The notes under the pieces are model-generated. The model was not told the origin of the DNA. It saw only the letters and a list, made by a program, of their open reading frames with translations, and ran no database searches. Below are positions 34,059 to 45,096 of a stretch of 64,000 bases of DNA, in pieces. The position numbers and the translations under genes are program-made. The DNA comes from Ceratorhiza oryzae-sativae (lineage: Eukaryota > Basidiomycota > Agaricomycetes > Cantharellales > Ceratobasidiaceae), in contig JARWMV010000232.1 in assembly GCA_030998015.1 (NCBI GenBank), positions 2,480,001-2,544,000 on the forward strand, given 5' to 3'. Position 1 is the stretch's first letter; every line of letters starts with the position of its first letter.

Positions 34059-35199
34059 CTATTCAATGGTGGGCTCGGACTTTTGAGCAGAATCTAATCG
34101 TTCGAGTAAAAGACGTGTACAGTTTGCGAGCGCTTCGGTTTCCTCTGGGCGTGCAAAGCCGCAACCCGCCCATCGAACCTTTAGATTTTGGTCGACAAGG
34201 TATGTGTACCCGATGTGTTTGTTTTCCATTCCTGTGACGAATTAGAAACCGGGGTTTGAATCATAAGGGGAAAAGTACCTAGTGGAACACGGAGAAACTC
34301 CATGTTTTGATGCGAGAAAATATAAGTCGACTGGAGCTCCTGTGGTACTTGCCTACGAAGTCCGGAGAGGAACATGGAAACGAGGAGCGACTTGAGAACG
34401 TTTTCTTGAAGGTTAACCTATCACATAGTTAGTGACATAAAGCTAATAAATCAACAAGGCAAAGTCACCTGCATATACTGAAAGTTTGGTGCCCCCTTGT
34501 GTTGTTTGATTGCTTCTTCGACGAATGACTCCGCATGTAGTTCGGAAATTTTGGTGGATAACATGGATAAAAGTGTGATGCGTCCTGCACATGCAGTGGT
34601 TGTGTGCACCTTACTTCGGTTGTCCAGGGTGATGCCGGCTACGTCGGGAAAATACAATGCTTTCTTCGTGACTGCTCAGTGTCCGGCCTCACACCTAAAA
34701 CAAGAGGGCTCACGTCTTCCCGGATTAACACCCGAGGAGCAATCCACATCTTGCCGCCATGGTGTTTGAGCTTGTGGAAATCGTGAAAGTAGCCTCTGGT
34801 GACTTGCTTGACCCTGCAGTTGTCGCATAAGTCTCGACGCAAGGAATGAGGGTAGAGTTCTCACAGATGTCGCCGTTTCTCCAAATGTTTCTCTCGATCA
34901 AGTAATTCTTCTCGGGTTTGAGACCAGGTTTTGGGGAGTGCAGATGGAGGCTCCTTCACTCCTAGCGGCTTGGAGAGGAATGATAGAGGCAATCCTTCGT
35001 CCATGGGACTTTCGGCAGCAGCCGGCGCTGTAGTTTTAACATTTGTGGGTTGCTTGGGGGTAGAAGGTAATGCTTCAGAGCGCTCGCGATTGTTGGATCG
35101 ACCGACAAGATTTGTTCCAAAATAACGAGCCTGTGTCCTAATGAGTCGAACGGAAGGCGATTGACAAACCAGCCGGGCTCGAAAAACCAAGGGCAGCAT
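34059..35199 (-). CDS. ATP10: Mitochondrial ATP synthase assembly factor Atp10
   Basis: Chaperone for the Fo sector of mitochondrial ATP synthase at the inner membrane. MLPLVFRARLVCQSPSVRLI at 35199 is a good import signal. The conserved core reads RGYFHDFHKLKHHGGKMWIA, then PRVLIRED, spliced to ALYFPDVAGITLDNRS. TFVxxF-type segments are replaced here by CAGRITLLSMLSTKISELHA. Then MFLSGLRRQVPQELQSTYIF, and after the last intron MENKHIGYTYLVDQNLKVRW and AGCGFARPEETEAL, stop at 34059. It is divergent to histone H2A (223 bp). An upstream in-frame open stretch without ATG lies in the shared promoter. Confidence 0.92.
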
Positions 35200-35285
35200 A
35201 ATTTGACCAGCTGTTGTCCCAAGACGCCCGATCACGTGACATAGAGCGATTGTTGTTGTTGTGGCTTGCTCAGGCGCGGGGTGAC

Positions 35286-35292
35286 TATAAAG
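35286..35292 (+). promoter_or_regulatory. TATA box, probably of histone H2A
   Basis: TATAAAG lies in the 223-bp divergent promoter, 131 bp before the H2A ATG. Its orientation fits H2A rather than ATP10. Confidence 0.45.
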
Positions 35293-35422
35293 TCCCCTGA
35301 CTCTCTTCCTAATCATCATCTCCTCTCTCTGTTGACCACCACCACCCCGCTCGTCTGCGAATCGTTGTGCTAGTTGCACTAACCTCACCCAACACTCTCG
35401 AACACTTTATTCTCAAATCAAC

Positions 35423-36029
<607 letters not shown>

Positions 36030-36199
36030 GCTTGGCTATTTTTCGTACCTCGCTTTGCCATTGTCCTGTACTTGTATCCTGTTTTTATTATAGGCTAGAC
36101 CGTGTCTCATTATTCTTTGTGACTGGCAATACATAAAAAGCTCATCCGAAAGCCCTGCGTGACACTAAGTATCCAGTTAAACAAATAAGCATATCGAAA

Positions 36200-37216
36200 C
36201 TACTGGAGACCCAGTCCAGTAGTGGCAGAGTTACGATACTGCTCCATCTCCATCTCAAGTTGCTGCAGTTGAGTTTGTTGGTTGACCTTTTGAAGTCGCT
36301 TCGGTCCTTTTTTGACAAATCGTTTTGTTTTGGGTGGTGGATGTGATGTGGAAGTTCCAGGAGTGGGCGTAGGGATGAATTTCTGAGCCACAGGTCTCTT
36401 TGGCGGCATTGTAACTATGGGTCGAGCCGAGACTCGGTCCAAGAGAGATGTTGAGGTGGTTGGCCTATTCAACACATCATTCGAGTTTCGCTCGTAATGG
36501 ATATCAGGAAAGACGCTTACACGGGGGCTTTGGAGACTCGATTTAGAAGGGAGTTGGATACTGGTTTGGGGCCCGAGGCTGCATTGTTTGCCTGTCCACC
36601 GTTGGGTATCGTAGGCGGTGTCATCGGTTGTCGAGCCTTGGGATTAACTCCGATCTGTTCTACTCGAATTGGCTCCTCTGCCATTCGGATGTCAAACCCG
36701 GCACTAAACATTCCGAGTAGAAACTTACTTCCGTCGATGACCTTTCCGTTGTATAGCTCAACAGCCTTTGCCGCATGCGAGGGGTCCACAAAGCTGGCGA
36801 CCGCTGCCATTCGTGTCACCCCCCGCGCATCACAGACGACAAACGAGTAGATGAGTGGACCAATAGTTTCGGTGAGGAGTTGCTAAACCAAAGGCATCAG
36901 CTGACCATTCAGACGGTAATATTGATTTCATTCGAATCACCTGTACGTCCACGTCATCTACATCGGGGGGCAGGTGGGATATATAAATCTTCGAGCCTTC
37001 CTGCTGAGGGAGGTTTGCGTAGCCACCTCCCAAGGTGACTAGCTCGGACTCGTGCAGAGGGGGCGGCCGGGGTCGCTGATATGGTGATCCAGTGTGTCTC
37101 CATGCTGGGGGAACTCGGGAAGCAGTTGGGCCGAGTATTCTTTGTCGAGCGGAATAAGAGCGATAATCAGAATGGGCGCGTGTGGTACCTCCACGACGAT
37201 TGTACGAGCCATTCAT
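36200..37216 (-). CDS. RRM protein, ALYREF/Yra1-like mRNA export adaptor
   Basis: Likely nuclear RNA-binding adaptor for mRNA export. MNGSYNRRGGTTRAHSDYRS starts at 37216 with an Arg/Gly/Pro-rich N terminus. The RRM begins GSKIYISHLPPDVDDVDVQ, is spliced near 36880-36940, and continues QLLTETIGPLIYSFVVCDAR and ASFVDPSHAAKAVELYNGKV. The tail is basic with PPKTKRFVKKGPKRLQKVNQ and ends QQLEMEMEQYRNSATTG, similar to the conserved C-terminal helix that contacts the Mex67/NXF1 helicase pathway. It is divergent to MTG1. Family-level call; the exact orthologue is less sure. Confidence 0.75.
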
Positions 37217-37455
37217 TGTGCTGCAGTCTGTGAAAGGAGCAAGGCCGAAGTGCAATGTCGTGGCCACGAAGAGAGGGGGAAGTGATGAGAAGTGTGCGTG
37301 ATTGACGGGCGGACAAGGGGCGCTTACCCCACACAGACGGCGTGAACCCATTGCGTCATGTGACCGTGAAACTCTGGACCTCGACATCCACCTCTGGTGT
37401 TCGTGTTTGCTCGGCTCGAGCACCTTGCCCACAGAACAACTCCCTTGCTCCCAAC

Positions 37456-38854
37456 ATGATATCACCTCCACTCTTACCAATAGCACCATCATGGTATCCT
37501 GGGCATATGCGGAGGTTTTTTATTCAGCTTCCAGAACTCCTTGCACGCACCCATATCGTACTCGAGGCCCGCGACTCACGGTTGCCTTTGACCTCGATCA
37601 ACCCCAACTTTGAATCGGCACTTCAGAAATGGCGACAGAGTCGAGGCGATGGCCAAAATAGGCTGTGCGAGCGCATCGTGGTGTACACTAAACGAGATCT
37701 TATGCCGAAATGGGGAGAAACGGTAAGCTTACTTGCGCAAGCTACGTTTGCATGAATCTCACCGCTCACCCGGGTAGCCGCTGCGAAATGCCCTTTCAAA
37801 ACATTTCGCTCACCGTGTTTATTTCACGGCTGAAGGCCTACCACACACGATCCGACGGCTGCATTCGGACATCGTATGTCCGTCAAATATCGCATATTGC
37901 TGGCCTGTATGCTAATCAGAAAACAGCCCTTGTAAGCGCACACAAGGGCACGGCATCCTCATTCAATGTTCTCGTGATCGGGATGCCCAACGTTGGAAAA
38001 TCTACTCTCCTAAATGCGCTTCGCTGGGCCAACATCGCAGGAGGTACGTACTAAAAATTGAAACTAAAGATATCATTTTCGAGCCTGAGTAGCTGCGAAG
38101 GCGCTAAGGACATCCCCTCTACCTGGCCTCACACGGACTACATCGACTCCGTTAAAGCTACACACTGATCCACTTATATACTCTGTTGACACACCTGGTG
38201 TTATGGTGCCCTTCCTAGGTCGTGGCGAGATGGGTAAAGAAAGGGCAATGAAACTAGCACTAGTTGGTGAGCGAATCGGTCCGCAATCGTAGATCATAAA
38301 CTTACAGCAGCGGGAGCTGGGATTAAGGAGTCTTTGTTTGACACAGAGTCCATGTGCTCCTACCTCCTTCATCGTCTATATCTATCAAATCCTCATGGTA
38401 TATAACATCTCTCCCGAACGCTACTCGATTAATGTCGCTCGTTTATTAAGAACCCGCATACATGTCGGTACTCCCTCCGAATTCACCTCGCCCAAATAAT
38501 GCGGACGAGTTCCTGAACGTTCTCGCACGACGTTTAGGTGCTGTACAAAAGGGCGGCGACCCCGACATGGAGCGTGCAGAACGTTGGTTTATCCAGTGGT
38601 GGAGGCAAGGCGGGGCAGCGACGGTGTCCAGTCCGTATGGCTGGGGTCTTGATTTCAACTTTGCCTATGAGTCGGGTGGGGGAAACGATTCACCATCTGT
38701 GGATGAGATAGGAAGAATTATGGCGAAGCGGGTTGACGATTACTTGGCATCCTTGTCAAAGGAGGGAGACGCTGAACGAACGAGCTCAAGGCAGGAGAAA
38801 AAAGCAGAGGTCAAGGCACGTATGGAGCGACGAGCTCGGTCCACAAGCCTCTAG
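37456..38854 (+). CDS. MTG1: Mitochondrial ribosome-associated GTPase Mtg1
   Basis: Circularly permuted YlqF/Mtg1 GTPase needed for mitochondrial large-subunit assembly. MISPPLLPIAPSWYPGHMRR starts at 37456. The permuted motif order is visible: G4 as VVYTKRDLMP, then G1 as VIGMPNVGKSTLLNALR, then G3 as SVDTPGVMVP. Introns near 37722-37778 and 37866-37926 join these blocks (KWGET to PLRNALSKHFAHRVYFTA; LHSDI to ALVSAHKGTASS). The C-terminal helical domain reads NADEFLNVLARRLGAVQKGG and ERAERWFIQWWRQG, ending RRARSTSL. A short import signal is plausible. Very high confidence in family. Confidence 0.92.
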
Positions 38855-39010
38855 CAGCTTATGTTGTATTCCTGATATATGACACCTTGATTTGAATCTT
38901 TGAACGTCAAAGATGTTGTGCATAATCTCTCATAATTTTACAGTGCAGTAAAAGTGCATGGATTACGGTCACCGATGAATGAAAACATATGAGCGAAAGA
39001 AAGCGTTTGC

Positions 39011-39612
39011 TCATGCCACCAACGAGACCACACCGCCGGCCTCCTTGATCTTTGCCCTGTTTAAAACCTATAAGCAGAGCAACTTGAGGATCAAAAATAA
39101 ACTCACTCCGCTTTTGCAGAGACATAGCGGGCTTTTAAGATGAAGGGGAGCTTGGGAAGTCTAATAACACAAATCAATTAGTTGGCGGGTCACGATCACA
39201 CCATAGCATCACTTACTGTCCCTTGCCCAACACCTTTGCGTAACCGTGTTGCAGGACATCAATCACAGGGACGACCTTGGAATCCTCCTTCAGATCCTTC
39301 TTCTCCTCAGCGGGAACCAGCGACCAGAGCTTGTCCAAGTTGACCGTTGGTCGCCAGTACTGGTTTCGGGTAAGGTGGAAGTGCCTCATACCAACTTTAC
39401 CAAAGTAACCAGGATGGTACTTGTCAAAGTTGGTTCTTTTTCGATCGTTTTAGCTGTAGGGTTCATTAAGATGCAGGATAGACGCACCGGTGGTGGTGTT
39501 GACCACCAGCAAGACCACGACCACCCGGGTGTTTGCGGTGCTTGCCTACACGACCATTACCGGCCGAGACGTGGCCACGGTGCTTGCGAGTCTTGGAGAG
39601 GTGAGTCGGCAT
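39011..39612 (-). CDS. RPL28: Cytosolic 60S ribosomal protein uL15 (L27a/L28)
   Basis: Large-subunit ribosomal protein. [20 protein letters not shown] at 39612, then [19 protein letters not shown]. After an intron comes [20 protein letters not shown], then [18 protein letters not shown] and [20 protein letters not shown]. Another intron leads to [18 protein letters not shown], and the last exon gives [14 protein letters not shown], stop at 39011. The length matches the usual 149 residues. Multiple introns, one soon after the conserved His cluster, fit fungal ribosomal protein genes. Confidence 0.95.
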
Positions 39613-40355
39613 GTCTGTGTCCCAAGTTCGTTGTTAGCTCGTCGTGTTCTTACTTGAGCCTAGGATCATGCGAGTCCATCCACCGCCTGTTTGACCCATC
39701 CAGCCTGATTTCACTCCCGAACTTCGTATGTTGCTCGTACGAATAGGCAAACCATTCCCATTTACGCATAGTGGATGCATGTTTAACCAGCATAGATACA
39801 TACCGTGAGGAGTTGTCGAGTGGCCTTGACGAGTTTCGTTCTGTGTATAGAGTCTCGTCCCGGGGTTACTTCCGATGCCGAGTTGCCCAGCTCGAGATTT
39901 CAGGGTCTTCCCAAACTACACAGCCACCTCAACCTCTGGCATTTCTTCAACCACGACGAGACTTGAGGTGAGTTGAGAGGGTTTGTGCGTTGGTTGCCAT
40001 GATGTCTATATTATTTATTGTCTACGAATGCCGCTTCGCAACGGCGTAATGTGTCCAATATTCTACTGAGCTTCTGTTGAGCACTGGATGTGGCGAGATG
40101 GTCACTGACGCGTAATTTTTGCCAGGCTCAATCGGGTTGTTACGGAATTTAAAAACCCCTGAGAAGTTTGAGCGTACTTTGTAAGTTCAGAGCTGAGATT
40201 CAGATTAATGATTAGACTTTACTCTTTATATCTGTCAATCCTCTGAAAGCTCCAAATGGGGTGAACAGACGACAACAGGGTTTTATTTTATGAATCCTTC
40301 GTGAATGGTATTTTCGTTGCTCAAGTTACTGATGTACTGCATTCAGTTTGCCAGG
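39613..40355. other. Divergent intergenic region between uL15 and RPB11
   Basis: These 743 bp have no supported coding sequence. Short open frames (for example 39771-39971) show no conserved motif. The length is large for a promoter here, so the uL15 5' UTR may contain an intron. Confidence 0.4.
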
Positions 40356-40920
40356 ATGAACGCACCGAACCGATTCGAGATGTTCACCTTAGCCGATGGG
40401 GAGCGGCTGTGAGTGTGTATCCCTCAAATCTTTCGAAGCAGGTTCTGACCTTTTATAGCATCGAAGTAATAGAGGACACCAAGATCCCCAACGCGGCGAC
40501 GTTCAAAATCGCCAAGCAGGATCATACGTTAGCGGGCATGATACGCGCGTTAGTATAGTTTCTACTGTTTTCCATCTCACACTAAGCGTGCGGGCGCCGA
40601 CTCATTGCGCCCGCACGAACAGCCAATTGCTTTCCAACGAAGCCGTGATTTTCGCTGGGTACAAGGTCCCGCATCCTTTGGAGCCCTATGTGATCATCAA
40701 AGTTCAGACGAATGGCTCTTTCACGCCGTCGCAGGTGTTGCTCGACGCTTGCGCCACTTTGATTCGAATGATCACGGACCTCAAGACGCAGTTCACTACG
40801 AAGTTTGAGTTGAAGCAATCCGAGGCAGAAGCGGCCGATGAGATGGGCGGCCCCTACGGCAGCTTTAGGGGATATAACGAAGAGCCCACTCGTTCTAATA
40901 ATGATTACATGGACATGTAG
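40356..40920 (+). CDS. RPB11: RNA polymerase II subunit Rpb11
   Basis: Alpha-like subunit that dimerises with Rpb3 in the polymerase II core. MNAPNRFEMFTLADGERL starts at 40356. An intron of about 50 nt (donor GTGAGT) joins IEVIEDTKIPNAATFKIAKQ and DHTLAGMIRA, the alpha-motif. A second intron joins QLLSNEAVIFAGYKVPHPLE and PYVIIKVQTNGSFTPSQVLL, ending SNNDYMDM at 40920. Complete for the family, about 150 residues with a slightly longer acidic tail. Confidence 0.95.
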
Positions 40921-41283
40921 TGCCGTTTTTGTGCCCATGTGTCATTTTTCTTTCTGTATCACTAGGGTCGCTGGTTGCTATCGATGTTTTCTGTATCTCG
41001 AGTGATACCAGGAGCCACCAGGCAAAAACCTTGTAGCCTTGTCATTTATTAAGCTTCATGCCAGCCCTGCGTAGGCGTAGGAAATGTATTCGGAAGTCTA
41101 GCGTCTGGTGCACGGGAAACGAGGAAAGCCAGGATTTGAGGTCGGAGCGATAACGTACCCGCGCATTTGGGGCACGTGTGTTGTAATCCACGGGCTTACA
41201 CATCAACCACGCCCAGACTTGACCTTGACCGCAGCACTCCCATAGATCCGTCGGCGGCCTGTTGACGTTCTGACCATTCCGCC
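40921..41283. other. Intergenic region
   Basis: These 363 bp separate RPB11 from the membrane protein gene. No coding sequence or clear control element is seen. Confidence 0.4.
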
Positions 41284-42888
41284 ATGCACCCGCGCAGAGC
41301 ACTGCTCATTGCCGCTTTTCATCTGCTCGCCACGCTTGATTTTGCGCGTGCATTCAACTTTACCTTCCTCACCATCCCGGCCCAATGCGAGGAACTCTCG
41401 ATTGCCATGAGCGGCGGCACTCCCCCCTACCGTCTGCTCATCGTCCCCATCGGCACCCTCCTTACTCCCCCCGAAATTCGCACTATCATTGACCGCAACA
41501 TCACCACGACGTCCGACTCGTTTGTCTTCAACTATCCCGCAGCCAGCCAGTTTGTGTGGGTTGCGATCGTCTGACTGCAATATGCTTGTAGCTAATGACA
41601 CCATTTCGCCAGCGCAATGATGTCTGATGCGACCGGCATCGGGACTGGTGGAACGTCGGCTATCATCGCCGTGGGTGGAGGAACCAAGACCGATTGTCTC
41701 CCCAGCTCCGCGTCAGCCCCTAAATTTTACCTCTATCTCGACCCTCAAGCACCATCGCAATGTGGGTCGATGAACGTGAGCTGGAATTCGGCCGCTATCC
41801 CCCCTGTCTCGGTCTACACGATGGTCATCGGTGGGCAGAGCGGCGCATTGTCCATTCCGCAGGGCGCAAATTCCGTTGAATGGACCACAAACATTCGGTT
41901 AGCCTTTTCTTCGCCCGTTCGGATCTCGTGATAGGAGTGCTCATATTTAAAATAGAGTTAACACAACAATTATGTTTGTGGCAGGTGATTCGCGAGGGGT
42001 GGGGACGGGGGGCAGCAGCGAGTTGCTGACGGTTGGCCCGGGCAGCAGTGCTTGTATCGACTCGAACTCCCCCTCTTCCACGCAGAGGCCTCCGGCAGGC
42101 GGGATCAACACGGCAGGAGGTGCAAGTACGCCGACTTCATCCCCCGGCGGTTCTGGCTCGGGTACGAATGTAGGGGCTATCGTTGGTTAGTGGCATTCTC
42201 ATGGACCCGCTTCTTGCCCTAATTATCATTACGCAGGTGGGGTTATTGGTGGTGTCGCGGGGCTGTTATGTTTTTCCTTGTCCTACTCTTCTTCTATCGA
42301 CGTGACAAGCATCATAAAAACACGGGCACGCGGCCTATGAAACCAGACCTCATCGACCCGTCGGAAGATCGACCAATCGCACGCCAAGACCAAGAGCTTC
42401 CTCAATTCTATGAACCCGAGCCATTTATTATTCCAGATGCAATCACCACCGCTGACACGGCCTCGCTGCACTCGGCCCATGAAGGCCAGCGACGCCATTC
42501 AATGTCAACCGTGACCGGCGTTGCTGGTGGTCATGCTCGCACACCCTCTCGTATGTCTGTTACAACAGCCAGCGAAATCGGCGGAATGGGAGCTGCGTCG
42601 ACCTCTGGGCGCAGCAAATCGGGTATGCCCCCATCGGCTTTCCGACCAGTCAATTTTATTCAGCACGAGGACGCGGGCGACGTGCCTGCTGCCGACCAAG
42701 AACCAGAAACTGTAGAGCTTCCACCTGCGTATACGGACTTCCGGAACAAAGCGGGGGACGCATCTGGAAGCGGTACCAGCGGCACCGCAAGTGCTGCTGC
42801 TGGTGCGAGCACGAGTGCCGGTGCGGGTCTTTCTGGGTCAGCTAATGCGATTACAGCACCGGTTGCCGCGCCCGCAGAATCGACATGA
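41284..42888 (+). CDS. Type-I membrane protein with a duplicated ectodomain
   Basis: Family not recognised. MHPRRALLIAAFHLLATLDF is a signal peptide ending near ARA/FNF. The ectodomain has two similar halves, each starting at a Cys (IPAQCEELSIAMSGGTPPY; PSQCGSMNVSWNSAAIPP) and ending in a matching motif (MSDATGIGTGGTS; AGDSRGVGTGGSS) before another Cys. A Ser/Gly/Pro-rich stalk (STPTSSPGGSGSGTNVGAIV) leads to a transmembrane segment (LLCFFLVLLFFY) and a long cytoplasmic tail of low complexity. The layout suggests a cell-surface sensor or wall-linked protein (inference). About 470 residues. Confidence 0.75.
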
Positions 42889-43338
42889 AATTAGATAGTG
42901 TTTTGCAGGCTCGTTGTCGCTCGGACGTTTATCGGCTTGTGAGGTGGGCACCGCATATTTCATGCCGCTTCTAGATTATGGATGCTCATATAGTTGGGTC
43001 TTGGTTCAATGATTTGTCTTCACTGGTACCTTCGTCTGTTACTGATAATCGCTCTTGATTCATTCCGCCCTTCCATGGACTGTCAGTTTGTTTTGTATAT
43101 AACCGTCCTGTAACCACTCGTTCTCGTCCCGTCCCTCGTTCACACCCAACTTACACTGTTTTTATCTGTCGGTGCATTTGCTATCTGTCCACGCAGCAGG
43201 TTCCTCGGACGTCGGTCATATTGCAATCATATCATGTGCATGAGATCGTTATTCTCAATGTTTCTTATTCCATTAATCGTATCACAGCTCCAAGTTGCTT
43301 CATTACACCATAATTGGATTGCCCCTGTCTCTCTACGC
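42889..43338. other. Convergent intergenic region
   Basis: These 450 bp lie between the 3' ends of two convergent genes. T- and C-rich stretches are present but no coding sequence. Confidence 0.4.
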
Positions 43339-44773
43339 TCAGTTTGTGACAAAAGAACCTGAGAGGCTTCCTGCGTGCTTGACAAGACGCTCCTTCTCGT
43401 GGGCTAGCATCGCATCGCGTGAGTCGAGGCGCAACTTGTGGGTATCCACGTCCTTGTTGATGGCGGTGTAGACTTCCATGCGTTTGCTGGATAACGGAAA
43501 TCAAGGAAGCGCACGATGATACTAACTTTGGATGCTCGTGGGCAGGCAGAGCAGAAGACTTACATCATGAAATCTTTAACCTGTGTTATAGGGTGGGATG
43601 TGAGTCAAGCCCCATTTCCTCTTTCACATGCAGTGGCTTAGAACTCACCATGTCCATCACTTTATTGAATTCAAGGACTAGCTCTAAAGCCGTCTTAGCC
43701 TTGAAGACTACAAAACGCGGACAAGCTGGAATCGTACCGGCCGGTCCATTCGTCCATTCGTCCATGCTGCAGTCCTGCCAGCGTTTCTTAGCGGCAAGCC
43801 ATTCCGTGGGGTGGGCATCGATATATGCGTCAAGGCTGCAAGACAATAGCATGTCAGGATATCTCGGTGTTGAAGGCTCTGGCTGAGATTGCGTTTGTGA
43901 ATAGTCGGCTTGTTGGCATTCCTATGACAAACCGGTCAGCGTTCGCTTCGGAGATACGGTATTGGAACATGCATAGCGGGATCTCGTGCGCTTGGCGGGT
44001 TTATGTGCATTATATTCATCAGCGCGGCGCTTGGAAAACGCAGCTGGAGAGGGAGAGTCGATGTCTCGGCCTTCAGAACCGTCTTCAGGGATATCCTTGA
44101 GATCCGCAGCTGGACGAGGCTGAAAACCGTGCTGGTTCTGGTCAGCCGAATTGGCGACTGTGCCAACGCGACCTTGGCCAAATGCGCTCAACTCGGATGT
44201 ATGCGCGGCCGAATCACCCAAGGACGCTTGGTTTTCTTCCAAAGAATTGTCCGGACTATCTTCAAACATGCTATCTTCGGCGGGGGTAGGTGCCGGACTG
44301 GAGAAGCGGGAGTTGGTCGGCTGAGCGGGACGCTTGATAGGACAAGGCGACATTGGAGGGGATTGATGAGTCGACGAAGGAAGAAGAGAGTTTCTGTGTC
44401 CTAACATGGACCGACCATGGCCGGTTCGGTCACTATCGGCGCTGACTTGAGGCGGGAGAGAGAACGGGTTCGATGCACGCGCTGGAGATTGGGTGGCGCG
44501 ATTGTCGGCGGCGGTGTGGGCGAGGCCAGTTTGTCCTTTCTTGTGCGTGAAGCGAGAGACATTGAGCTTTTGCAAAGCTGCGTGCTGCTGCTTGGGCTGA
44601 GCGTTCCCGGGACGGGTGGCGACGCGTTGGAGGGATGGATCGACGGCGTTGCCAGCGGGTGGGAGGCGGAACGCCGGCGTTTCGGTGGCTGGCGGCGTCG
44701 GCAGCACTCTTTGCGTCTGAGGGGTGCTCGGAGCCGTAGCCTGCTGGCCGGGCGGGACGAAGCGACGCGACAT
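43339..44773 (-). CDS. ECM11-like protein (tentative)
   Basis: MSRRFVPPGQQATAPSTPQT starts at 44773. The first two thirds are disordered, with a serine-rich acidic stretch (EDSMFEDSPDNSLEE) and a basic nuclear-signal-like patch (KRRADEYNAHKPAKRTRSR). After an intron, a helical C-terminal module reads LDAYIDAHPTEWLAAKKRWQ, ALELVLEFNKVMDMVKDFM, KRMEVYTAINKDVDTHKLRL and LAHEKERLVKHAGSL. This order of helices resembles the C-terminal domain of fungal ECM11 proteins (meiotic chromosome axis), but similarity is weak and from memory. It could equally be an unrelated coiled-coil nuclear protein. It is divergent to the LUL RING gene. Confidence 0.6.
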
Positions 44774-45096
44774 TGCGGTGTGGCTCGAGATGGAGGGGGG
44801 CAACGGATAATGCCGTGGCGCAGGATCGTATTAAGCGCCGTCAATGCTTATGTCATGAGGATCGACCCATATGACCAACTCATTGGCAATCGGACTTGAT
44901 CCCGTCCAGCACAACACGAGCAAGATGTCGAACGATAATACTGTCAGGTCCTGGTGTACGTTGGATTTCTGCCATACATAAATAGGGCTGACGACTATCC
45001 GCAGATAATAGCCAGTATCGGGTATGGGATAGGTGGGCCGTGCTTGTTGGGAGACTTGCCACTGTCTAACGCTTATCCAGAACTCGGCGTTTGCAG
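44774..45096. promoter_or_regulatory. Divergent promoter region
   Basis: The 323 bp lie between the start codons of the ECM11-like gene and the LUL-type ligase. A 5' exon of the ligase gene could be hidden here, since its annotated start is not conserved. Confidence 0.4.
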
